64,000 bases of DNA, taken from Dyella sp. SG609 (lineage in GTDB: Bacteria; Pseudomonadota; Gammaproteobacteria; Xanthomonadales; Rhodanobacteraceae). Each line of letters begins with the position of its first letter. The stretch's first letter is position 1. The position numbers and the translations under genes are program-made. This document shows, one piece after another, positions 42,770-50,525 of this stretch. The notes under the pieces were generated by a model that worked only from the letters and a program-made list of their open reading frames with translations, was not told where the DNA came from and did not search any database. The DNA is taken from contig NZ_JAAZQJ010000004.1 in the NCBI RefSeq assembly GCF_012275375.1, forward strand, positions 310,001 through 374,000, written 5' to 3'.

Positions 42770-44092
42770 ATGAGCGGAATGTTTGCCCACAACCTGCGGC
42801 TCGGCGCGCGCAGCCTGCGCAAGAACCCGGTGCTGACCGCACTGATGGTGATGGCGATCGGCTTCGGCGTGGCGGCGTCGATGATCACCTACGCGGTGTT
42901 CCGCGCCGTGTCGGGCGATCCGATTCCGCAGAAGTCCTCGCGGCTGTTCGTGCCGATGATCGACAACCGCGGGCCGCAGTACAACAACGCCGGCGAGCCG
43001 CCGGATGCGCTCAACTACACCGACGCCGTGGCGCTGATGAAGGCGCACCAGGCGAAGCGGCAGACGGTGCTGTTCGCGGTGCGCCTGTCGGTGATGCCGG
43101 AGGACGCGCAGAAGGCGCCGTTCAAGGTGCCGGGCTATGCGGCCACGGGCGATTTCTTCCCGATGTTCGACGTTCCGTTCCAGTACGGCTCGGGGTGGAG
43201 CGCCGCGGACGACGAAGCGCATGCCCCGGTGATCGTGATCAGCCGCAGCCTCAACCAGAAGCTGTTCGGCGGCGCCAACAGCGTGGGCCGGGAGATCGTG
43301 CTGGACGACCAGCAGTACCGCATCGTGGGCGTCGCCGATCAGTGGGATCCCAAGCCGCGCTTCTTCGACATGTTCAGCGGCAACGCCTATTCCGAGCCGT
43401 CGCAGGTCTACGTTCCGTTCAACCGGGCGATGGACCTGAAGATCGAGACCGCCGGCAACAACAACTGCGGCGGTGGCGGCAAGCGCGGCGACGACCGCGA
43501 AGGCTGGCTGCATGGCCAGTGCGTCTGGATCAGTCCCTGGGTCGAGCTCGACGGCGCGGCCGACGTGGCGCGCTACCGGCAGTTCCTGACCTCGTATGCG
43601 GACGACCAGCGCCGCGCCGGACGCTTCAACTGGGCGCCGAACGTGCGCCTGCGCGATGTGCTCAGCTGGCTCGGGTACAAGCATGCGGTGCCGCCGGAAA
43701 GCCGCATCGCGCTGGTGGTGGCGGTGGGCTTCTTCGTGATCTGCCTGGTCAACACCATCGGCCTGCTGCTGGCGAAGTTCATGCGCCGTTCGTCGGAGAT
43801 CGGCGTGCGCCGCGCGCTGGGTGCTTCGCGCGGGGACATCTATCGGCAGTTCCTCGCCGAGGCCGGCATGGTCGGCCTCGCCGGCGGCCTGCTCGGCGTG
43901 GTGCTCACCGGCGTGGGCATGCTGGGCGTGGGCCTGGTCTTCGCGCCGGAGATCGCCCACCTGGCGCGGCTGGACGTGTCGCTGGTGTCGCTGGCCCTGC
44001 TGGTGGCGATCGCCGCGACGGTGCTGGCCGCGTTCTATCCGACCTGGCGGGCTGCGCAGGTGCAGCCCGCCTGGCAGCTGAAGTCCAACTGA
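42770..44092 (+). CDS. FtsX/MacB-type permease A2
   Basis: A 440-residue A-type permease, very like A1 along its whole length (LRKNPxLTALMVMAIGFGVAASM, FPMFDxPFxYGxGW, LVNTIGLLLAKFxRRSSEIGVRRALGASR). Two periplasmic Cys, in NNNCGGGG and HGQCVW, match Cys232/248 of A1. ATG 42770 follows GAGAGA; ATG 42779 is an alternative that gives the same opening MFA as the other A genes. It lies 37 bp after B1. Confidence 0.9.
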   Translation: MSGMFAHNLRLGARSLRKNPVLTALMVMAIGFGVAASMITYAVFRAVSGDPIPQKSSRLFVPMIDNRGPQYNNAGEPPDALNYTDAVALMKAHQAKRQTVLFAVRLSVMPEDAQKAPFKVPGYAATGDFFPMFDVPFQYGSGWSAADDEAHAPVIVISRSLNQKLFGGANSVGREIVLDDQQYRIVGVADQWDPKPRFFDMFSGNAYSEPSQVYVPFNRAMDLKIETAGNNNCGGGGKRGDDREGWLHGQCVWISPWVELDGAADVARYRQFLTSYADDQRRAGRFNWAPNVRLRDVLSWLGYKHAVPPESRIALVVAVGFFVICLVNTIGLLLAKFMRRSSEIGVRRALGASRGDIYRQFLAEAGMVGLAGGLLGVVLTGVGMLGVGLVFAPEIAHLARLDVSLVSLALLVAIAATVLAAFYPTWRAAQVQPAWQLKSN

Positions 44093-44109
44093 GGCGGGGA
44101 GACCAGGCC

Positions 44110-45339
44110 ATGGAAATCAAGCCCATTCTCGCCGCGTTGCGCCAGCACAAGGCCGGCACCATTCTCATCGCGATGCAGATCGCGCTGACCCTGGCGATCG
44201 TGTGCAACGCGCTCTTCATCATCCAGCAGCGCGTCGCGCATCTGTCCGAACCCACCGGCATCGACGAGCCGAACATCTTCGTGATCCAGAACGAGTGGGT
44301 CGGCAAGGTCACCAGCGCCGAGGCGGACGCGAAACTGCGCACCGATCTCGACGTGCTGCGTCGGGTGCCGGGCGTGCAGGACGCCACCACCAGCAACTCC
44401 TATCCGCTGCGCGGCGGCGGCTGGGACGATGGCGTGCGGCTCAGCGCCGAGCAGATCGAGGACACCTCGGATGCGACGATCTACTTCGCCGACGAACGCT
44501 TCCTCGACACGCTCGGCCTGAAGCTGGCCGCCGGCCGCAACTTCCGCGCCGACGAGATCCAGCCCATGAGCACGCGCGACCGCCTGGCGCCGCCGGTGAT
44601 CATGGTGACCCGCGCGCTGGCCGACAAACTGTTTCCGAATGGAAGCGCGCTGGGCAAGACGGTGTACCTGGTCGGCGGTCCCGCCACCATCGTCGGCGTG
44701 GTCGACCTGCTGCAGGCGCAGAGCGTGGCGCGCTGGGCCTCGAACTTCGCCTACCGCTCGGTGATCGTGCCGCGCCGCATGGCGATCGCCGAAGGCGCGT
44801 TCTACATCGTGCGCACCCAGCCCGGCCAACTGGAGCCGGCCATGCGGGCCGCGCGCAAGGCCTTGTTCGCGGACAATCCGCGCCGCGTGTGGGACGAGCG
44901 CGAGGGCATCCTGAGTTTCGCCGAGGTGCGCTCGGCCGCCTATGAAAGCGACCGCGGCATGGCCGTGCTGATGGGCATCATCAGCCTGGTGCTGCTGGCC
45001 ATTACCGCCGCCGGCATCGTCGGCCTCACCAGCTTCTGGGTGGGGCAGCGGCGCCGGCAGATCGGCGTGCGCCGCGCGCTGGGCGCTACGCGCGGCGACA
45101 TCCTCGGTTATTTCATGACCGAGAACCTGCTGATCAGCGTGGGCGGCGCCGTTGCCGGCGCGCTGCTGGCGATCGCCATGAACCTGTGGCTGGTCACGCG
45201 TTTCGAGATGCACCGCCTGTCGCTGCTCTACGTGCTGGCGGGCGTGCTGCTGCTGCTGTTGCTGGGACAAGGGGCGGTACTGGCGCCGGCGATCCGCGCG
45301 TCCAAGGTATCGCCGGTGGAGGCCACGCGCTCGGTCTGA
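44110..45339 (+). CDS. FtsX/MacB-type permease B2
   Basis: A 409-residue B-type permease, close to B1 (KPILAALxxHKAGTxLIAMQIALTLAIVCNALFIIQQRV; NSxPLRGGGW; ITAAGIVGLTSFWVGQRRxQIGVRRALGAT; ending VSPVEATRSV). The ATG at 44110 lies 17 bp after A2 with GGGGAG upstream. A longer open frame upstream is the shadow of A2. Confidence 0.9.
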   Translation: MEIKPILAALRQHKAGTILIAMQIALTLAIVCNALFIIQQRVAHLSEPTGIDEPNIFVIQNEWVGKVTSAEADAKLRTDLDVLRRVPGVQDATTSNSYPLRGGGWDDGVRLSAEQIEDTSDATIYFADERFLDTLGLKLAAGRNFRADEIQPMSTRDRLAPPVIMVTRALADKLFPNGSALGKTVYLVGGPATIVGVVDLLQAQSVARWASNFAYRSVIVPRRMAIAEGAFYIVRTQPGQLEPAMRAARKALFADNPRRVWDEREGILSFAEVRSAAYESDRGMAVLMGIISLVLLAITAAGIVGLTSFWVGQRRRQIGVRRALGATRGDILGYFMTENLLISVGGAVAGALLAIAMNLWLVTRFEMHRLSLLYVLAGVLLLLLLGQGAVLAPAIRASKVSPVEATRSV

Positions 45340-45376
45340 GCGCGCGGTGCCTTAAGGGAAGCAAAGGGGAGAGGGC

Positions 45377-46684
45377 ATGTTCACGTATTACCTGGAGCTG
45401 GCGCTGCGCAGCCTCCGGCGCAACAAGGTGCTTACCGCGCTGATGGTGGTCGCCATCGCGCTGGGCATCGGCGCCTGCATGACCACGCTGACCGTGCTGC
45501 ACGTGCTGTCGGGCGATCCGATTCCGTCCAAGAGCGCGCGGCTGTTCTATCCGCAGCTCGACCCGCAGGACATGGACGGCTACCGCGAAGGCGAGGAGCC
45601 GCCGGAGCAGCTCACCTGGGTGGACGGCATGAACCTGCTCAAGGCCAAGCGCGCCAGGCGCCAGGCCCTGATGACCGGCGGCGCCGTGCCGGTGCAGCCG
45701 GCGCAAGCCGACGTGGAGCCGTTCTTCAGCGACTCGCGCTACACCACCGCCGATTTCTTCGCCATGTTCGACGCGCCCTTCCTGTACGGCCAGGGCTGGA
45801 ACGAAGCCGACGACGACAGCAAGGCGCGCGTGGCGGTGATCACGCGCAAGCTCAACGAGAAACTGTTCGGCGGCAAGGACAGCCGCGGCCAGGTGGTGCG
45901 CCTGAAGGACACGCCGTTCCGCGTGGTCGGCGTGCTCGACGACTGGCGCCCGAATCCGCACTTCTACGACCTCAACGTGGGCAACTACACCGAGTCGGAA
46001 GAAGTGTTCGTGCCACTGTCCACCTCGCGCGACCTCACCTTGCCGCGCAACGGCAGCACCGACTGCTGGGGCCGCGGCGGCGGCAACGACGGCGACCACA
46101 TGGAAAACGCCACCTGCGTGTGGATGCAGTTCTGGGTGGAGCTGGCCAGCGCCGCCGACGCGCCGGCGTACAAGGCCTTCCTGGAGAACTACTCGCGCGA
46201 GCAGAAGACCCTGGGCCGCTTCCAGCGCCCGGTGAACGTGCGCCTGCGCAACGTCATGGAATGGCTGGACCAGGAGAAAGTGGTGCCCAGCGACGTGCGC
46301 CTGCAGAGCTGGCTGGCGATCGGCTTTCTGGTGGTGTGCCTGGTCAATACGGTGGGCCTGATGCTGGCCAAGTTCCTGCGCCGCGCCGGCGAGCTCGGCG
46401 TGCGCCGCGCGCTGGGCGCGTCCAAGCGCGAGATCTTCAAGCAGCTGCTGATCGAAGCCGGCGTGGTCGGCCTGGCCGGCGGCGTGTGCGGACTGGTGCT
46501 GGCCTTCCTCGGCCTGTGGCTGGTGCGCCAGCAGCCGGCGGATTACGCCTCGCTGGCCCGGCTGGACCTGGCCATGCTCGGGGCAACCTTTGCGCTTGCC
46601 GTCGGCTCCAGCGTCGCTGCGGGCCTGCTGCCCGCGCTGCGCGCCTGCCAGGTCGCGCCCGCCCTGCAACTGAAGAGCCAGTAA
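45377..46684 (+). CDS. FtsX/MacB-type permease A3
   Basis: A 435-residue A-type permease (MFTYYLELALRSLRRNKVLTALMVVAIALGIGACMTTLTVLHVLSGDP). It shares with A4, and not with A1/A2, the KRNK/RRNK opening, the VVPSDVRLQ(A/S)WLA segment before helix 2 and the end VAPxLQLK. The periplasmic Cys pair is present (TDCWGRGG and NATCVW). GGGGAGAGGG precedes the ATG. It lies 37 bp after B2. Confidence 0.9.
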   Translation: MFTYYLELALRSLRRNKVLTALMVVAIALGIGACMTTLTVLHVLSGDPIPSKSARLFYPQLDPQDMDGYREGEEPPEQLTWVDGMNLLKAKRARRQALMTGGAVPVQPAQADVEPFFSDSRYTTADFFAMFDAPFLYGQGWNEADDDSKARVAVITRKLNEKLFGGKDSRGQVVRLKDTPFRVVGVLDDWRPNPHFYDLNVGNYTESEEVFVPLSTSRDLTLPRNGSTDCWGRGGGNDGDHMENATCVWMQFWVELASAADAPAYKAFLENYSREQKTLGRFQRPVNVRLRNVMEWLDQEKVVPSDVRLQSWLAIGFLVVCLVNTVGLMLAKFLRRAGELGVRRALGASKREIFKQLLIEAGVVGLAGGVCGLVLAFLGLWLVRQQPADYASLARLDLAMLGATFALAVGSSVAAGLLPALRACQVAPALQLKSQ

Positions 46685-46693
46685 GGAGACGCC

Positions 46694-47917
46694 ATGGCCA
46701 TCCGACCCATTCTGTCGACCCTGCGCCGGCACAAGACCACGGCCCTGCTGGTGGTGCTGGAGATCGCGCTGACCTGCGCCATCGTGTGCAACGCGGTGTT
46801 CCTGGTCAGCCAGCGCATCGAGCGCATCCACATGCCCAGCGGCGTGGCCGAGCACGAGCTGATCCAGGTCGCCCTGGCCGAGATCGGCGCCAAGCCCGAC
46901 GAACACGCGCGCACGCTCACCGACCTGGCCGCGCTGCGCGCGATTCCCGGCGTGACCGAGGTGGCTTCGGTCAACCAGATTCCGTTCGGCCGTTCGTCCA
47001 ACAACAGCGGCATCAAGCTGGACCCCAAGCAGAACAAGCCCACGCTCAACGCCACCAATTATTTCGGCGAGAACATCGGCCAGACCCTCGGCGTGCAGCT
47101 GGTGGCCGGACGCCTGCTGCAGCCGGAGGACTATGTCAGCATCAAGGAGGCCTCCAAGGCCTTCAAGGAAGGCAAGCTCGAAGGCCTGCCGCGCCTGGTG
47201 GTGATCACCGAGCCGATGGCGCAGCGTCTGTTCCCGGGGCAGCCGGCGCTGGGCAAGACGATCTGGCTGGGTTCGGAAGTGCCGCTGCAGATCGTCGGCG
47301 TGGTGAAGCACCTGGTGCGCCCGTCGATCTGGAACGACGCCGAGGCGCAGTACAGCATGATGGTGCCGATGCAGGTGGAAGATAACCAATACCTGATCCG
47401 CACCGCGCCGGGCGAGCGCGAACGCGTGCTGGCCGCGGCGATCGCGGCGATGAAGAAAAACAACCCGCACCGCATCTTCTGGCAGAAGCGCACCTGGGAC
47501 GAAGTGCGCCAGCGCTTCTTCGACGGCGACCGCTCCATGACCGGCCTGCTGATCGGTGTGTGCGTGGCGCTGCTGGTGGTGACCGCGCTGGGCATCGTCG
47601 GCCTGGGCAGCTTCTGGGTGGCGCAGCGGCGCCGGCAGATCGGCGTGCGCCGCGCACTGGGCGCCACGCGCGGGCACATCCTGCGCTACTTCCAGACCGA
47701 GAACTTCCTGCTCGCCACGATCGGCATTGCGCTGGGCATGGTGCTGGCCTACGGCATCAACCTGTTCCTGATGGTGCATTACGAATTGCCGCGGCTGCCG
47801 GCGGTGTATTTCCCCATCGGCGCGCTGGCGCTGTGGCTGATCGGGCAGGCCGCGGTGCTGGGGCCGGCGATGCGCGCCGCGGCGGTGCCGCCGGTGGTGG
47901 CGACGCGTTCGGTCTGA
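46694..47917 (+). CDS. FtsX/MacB-type permease B3
   Basis: A 407-residue B-type permease (MAIRPILSTLRRHKTTALLVVLEIALTCAIVCNAVFLVSQR). With B4 it shares VTALGIVGLxSFWVxQRRxQIG, HILRYFQTENFL and the end VPPVVATRS, unlike B1/B2. An AGGAG lies just upstream, and only nine bases separate it from A3. Confidence 0.9.
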   Translation: MAIRPILSTLRRHKTTALLVVLEIALTCAIVCNAVFLVSQRIERIHMPSGVAEHELIQVALAEIGAKPDEHARTLTDLAALRAIPGVTEVASVNQIPFGRSSNNSGIKLDPKQNKPTLNATNYFGENIGQTLGVQLVAGRLLQPEDYVSIKEASKAFKEGKLEGLPRLVVITEPMAQRLFPGQPALGKTIWLGSEVPLQIVGVVKHLVRPSIWNDAEAQYSMMVPMQVEDNQYLIRTAPGERERVLAAAIAAMKKNNPHRIFWQKRTWDEVRQRFFDGDRSMTGLLIGVCVALLVVTALGIVGLGSFWVAQRRRQIGVRRALGATRGHILRYFQTENFLLATIGIALGMVLAYGINLFLMVHYELPRLPAVYFPIGALALWLIGQAAVLGPAMRAAAVPPVVATRSV

Positions 47918-47936
47918 CGCTTTCCAGGAGAGAAGG

Positions 47937-49259
47937 ATGTTCGCTTACTACCTCGACCTTGCCCTGCGCAGCCTCAAGCGCAACAAGGTGCTGACCGCGC
48001 TGATGGTGCTGGCGATCGCCGTCGGCATCGGCGCCAGCATGACCACGCTGACGGTGATGCACCTGCTGTCCGGCGATCCGCTGCCGGGGCGCAGCGACAA
48101 GCTGTTCTACGCGCAGGTGGACGACAATCCGCTGCCGGAAAAACAGACCGAGCCGATGGACGTGATGACCTACCAGTCGGCCATGGACCTGTGGAGCGCC
48201 CACCAGGCCGACCGCCAGACCATCATCGTGGACAGTCCGGTGAAACTGCGCGCGCCCGACACCACCTTGCCGCCGCTGATGCCGTCGATGCTGTCGACCA
48301 CCGCGGATTTCTTCGCCATGTTCGACGTGCCGTTCCGCTACGGCGGCCCCTGGCGCGCGGAGGACGACGCGGCGCGCTCGCGGGTGGCGATCATCTCCAG
48401 CGATCTCAACGACAAGCTGTTCGGCGGCGCCAACAGCGTCGGGCGCACCTTGCGCCTGCGCGAGACCGACGTGCGCATCGTCGGCGTGCTGGCGCCGTGG
48501 CGGCCGTCGCCGCGCTTCTACAACATCGCCGGCGGGCGTTTCTCCGGCGGCAAGACCGCGGACTACTACGGCAGGCCGCAGGACGTGTTCACCCCCTTCA
48601 GCAGCGCGCTGGAGATCAACGACGGCAACTTCTACCAGTACAGCTGCTGGCAGCTGCCGCCATCGCCGGGGCATCTGCAGAACGCGCCCTGCGTGTGGCT
48701 GGCCGTGTGGGTGCAGCTGGACAGTCCCGCCAAGGTCGCCTCGTTCCGCCGCTTCCTCGACGGTTACGCGGCCCAGCAGCAGGCGCTGGGGCGCATCGCC
48801 CGGCCGCAGAACACGCGGCTGCGCAACCTGGTCGAATGGCTGGATTACCAGGGCGTGGTGCCCAGCGACGTGCGCCTGCAGGCCTGGCTGGCCTTCGGCT
48901 TCCTGGCGATCTGCCTGTTCAACACCATCGGCCTGCTGCTGGCGAAGTTCCTGCGCCGCGGCGGCGAGATCGGCGTGCGCCGCGCGCTGGGCGCGAGCCG
49001 CGGCGCGATCTTCCAGCAGTGCCTGGTGGAGGCCGGGATGATCGGCCTGCTCGGCGGCCTGGGCGGCCTCTTGCTCACCTTGCTGGGCCTGAGCCTGGTG
49101 CGGCGGCAGCCGGTGGCGTTCGCCGACATGGTGCATCTGGATGCGCGCATGTTCGCGCTGACCTTCGCGCTGGCGATCGCCACCAGCCTGCTGGCCGGCC
49201 TCCTGCCGGCGCTGCGGGCGAGCCGGGTGGCGCCCGGCCTCCAACTGAAGACGCTCTGA
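47937..49259 (+). CDS. FtsX/MacB-type permease A4
   Basis: A 440-residue A-type permease (MFAYYLDLALRSLKRNKVLTALMVLAIAVGIGASMTTLTVMHLLSGDP), nearest to A3. The Cys pair of the periplasmic domain is kept (YQYSCWQLPP and NAPCVW) although the surrounding sequence differs from A1-A3. AGGAGAGAAGG gives it the strongest ribosome binding site of the series. It starts 19 bp after B3. Confidence 0.9.
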   Translation: MFAYYLDLALRSLKRNKVLTALMVLAIAVGIGASMTTLTVMHLLSGDPLPGRSDKLFYAQVDDNPLPEKQTEPMDVMTYQSAMDLWSAHQADRQTIIVDSPVKLRAPDTTLPPLMPSMLSTTADFFAMFDVPFRYGGPWRAEDDAARSRVAIISSDLNDKLFGGANSVGRTLRLRETDVRIVGVLAPWRPSPRFYNIAGGRFSGGKTADYYGRPQDVFTPFSSALEINDGNFYQYSCWQLPPSPGHLQNAPCVWLAVWVQLDSPAKVASFRRFLDGYAAQQQALGRIARPQNTRLRNLVEWLDYQGVVPSDVRLQAWLAFGFLAICLFNTIGLLLAKFLRRGGEIGVRRALGASRGAIFQQCLVEAGMIGLLGGLGGLLLTLLGLSLVRRQPVAFADMVHLDARMFALTFALAIATSLLAGLLPALRASRVAPGLQLKTL

Positions 49260-49266
49260 GGTGCGC

Positions 49267-50481
49267 ATGGAGATCCAACCCATCCTGGCCGCGCTGCGCA
49301 AGCACCGCCTCGCCACCTTGCTGATCGCGCTGGAGATCGCGCTGGCCTGCGCGGTGCTGTGCAACGCCTGCTTCCTGATCGCCAACCGCATGGACGCGAT
49401 GCGGGTGAACAGCGGCGTGGAAGAGGCGTCATTGGCCACGCTGCAGATCAGCGGCTTCGACGAGAAGCAGGCCAGCGACGTCAACGCGCGCATGCTGGCC
49501 GGACTGCGCACGATTCCCGGCGTGCAGTCGGCCAGCGTGCTCAACTCGATTCCGTTCGGCGAGCACCGCGGCCGCGTCGGCATCACCACCGACCCGGAAG
49601 GCAAGCAGTTCGGCGGCGTGATCGAGCTGTACCTCGGCGGCCCCGGCAGCGCGGAGGCGATGGGCCTGAAGCTGGTGGCCGGCCGCGCCCTGCAGGCGGA
49701 CGACTACCAGCCGTTCACCGGGGTGTTTCCCAGCTCCGCGCCGGTGCTGATGGCGCGCGAACTGGCCGAGCACCTGTGGCCGGGCGCCGATCCGCTGGGC
49801 AAGGTGATCTGGGTGGACAAGTGGTCGTACCGCGTGGTCGGCATCGTCGACCACCTGGCCACGCCCGCGCCGGACTGGGCCGGGCGCAGCGCGCCGGGCT
49901 GGTCGGCCTTCGTGCCGGCGCAGCCGGGGCCGAGCCTGGCCGGCAGCTATCTGATCAAGGCGCCGCCGGCGGACCTCGACCGCGTGCTGCGCGATGCGCG
50001 CGCGCTGGTCGCCAAGGTGGCGCCGGACACGGTGCTCGACCAGGAAGGTTCGCAGACCATCGGCGACCTGCGCGCGCAGTTCTTCCAGCAGGACCGCATC
50101 ATGGCCTTCATGCTGGTCGGCGTGATCGTCGCCCTGCTGCTGGTCACCGCGCTGGGCATCGTCGGCCTGGCCAGCTTCTGGGTGCAGCAGCGGCGCAAGC
50201 AGATCGGCATCCGCCGCGCGATCGGCGCCACCCGCGGCGACATCCTGCGCTACTTCCAGACCGAGAACTTCCTGATCGTCAGCGGCGGCATCGGCTTGGG
50301 CATGGTCATGGCCTTCGGGCTCAACCTGGCGCTGATGAAGTTCTACGAACTGCCGCACCTGCCGCTGCATTACCTGCCGATCGGCGCCGCCGCGCTGTGG
50401 ACACTGGGCCAGATCGCGGTGCTGGGCCCGGCCCTGCGCGCGGCGGCGGTGCCGCCGGTGGTGGCGACGCGGTCGGGCTGA
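49267..50481 (+). CDS. FtsX/MacB-type permease B4
   Basis: A 404-residue B-type permease (MEIQPILAALRKHRLATLLIALEIALACAVLCNACFLIANR), nearest to B3, ending VPPVVATRSG. ATG 49267 is chosen over the GTG at 49261 because it matches the MEI start of B2 and lies five bases after GAGG. It is the last gene of the operon; a hairpin follows ten bases after its stop. Confidence 0.9.
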   Translation: MEIQPILAALRKHRLATLLIALEIALACAVLCNACFLIANRMDAMRVNSGVEEASLATLQISGFDEKQASDVNARMLAGLRTIPGVQSASVLNSIPFGEHRGRVGITTDPEGKQFGGVIELYLGGPGSAEAMGLKLVAGRALQADDYQPFTGVFPSSAPVLMARELAEHLWPGADPLGKVIWVDKWSYRVVGIVDHLATPAPDWAGRSAPGWSAFVPAQPGPSLAGSYLIKAPPADLDRVLRDARALVAKVAPDTVLDQEGSQTIGDLRAQFFQQDRIMAFMLVGVIVALLLVTALGIVGLASFWVQQRRKQIGIRRAIGATRGDILRYFQTENFLIVSGGIGLGMVMAFGLNLALMKFYELPHLPLHYLPIGAAALWTLGQIAVLGPALRAAAVPPVVATRSG

Positions 50482-50482
50482 G

Positions 50483-50519
50483 GAAAAAAGCGAAGAGCCT
50501 GCGCGAGGCAGGCTCTTCG
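50483..50519. terminator. Bidirectional terminator between B4 and the DUF3857 gene
   Basis: CGAAGAGCCTGC (50491-50502) and GCAGGCTCTTCG (50508-50519) form a perfect 12-pair stem with a five-base loop. On the minus strand it is followed by CTTTTTT, so it is strongest for the leftward DUF3857 gene; on the plus strand it ends the ABC operon with a poor U tract. Confidence 0.88.
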
Positions 50520-50525
50520 GATTGA

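Noticed and set aside
40120-47779. Very long open frames on the minus strand opposite the permease genes (for example 40120-42888 and 45194-47779)
   Set aside because: They are His/Gln/Arg-rich, lack any domain or ribosome binding site, and mirror conserved genes on the other strand. They result from GC-rich third positions.
37827-50481. Reading the array as a macrolide efflux pump (MacAB)
   Set aside because: The ATPase is separate, permeases are many and diverse, and nothing shows macrolide specificity. Only the superfamily can be stated.
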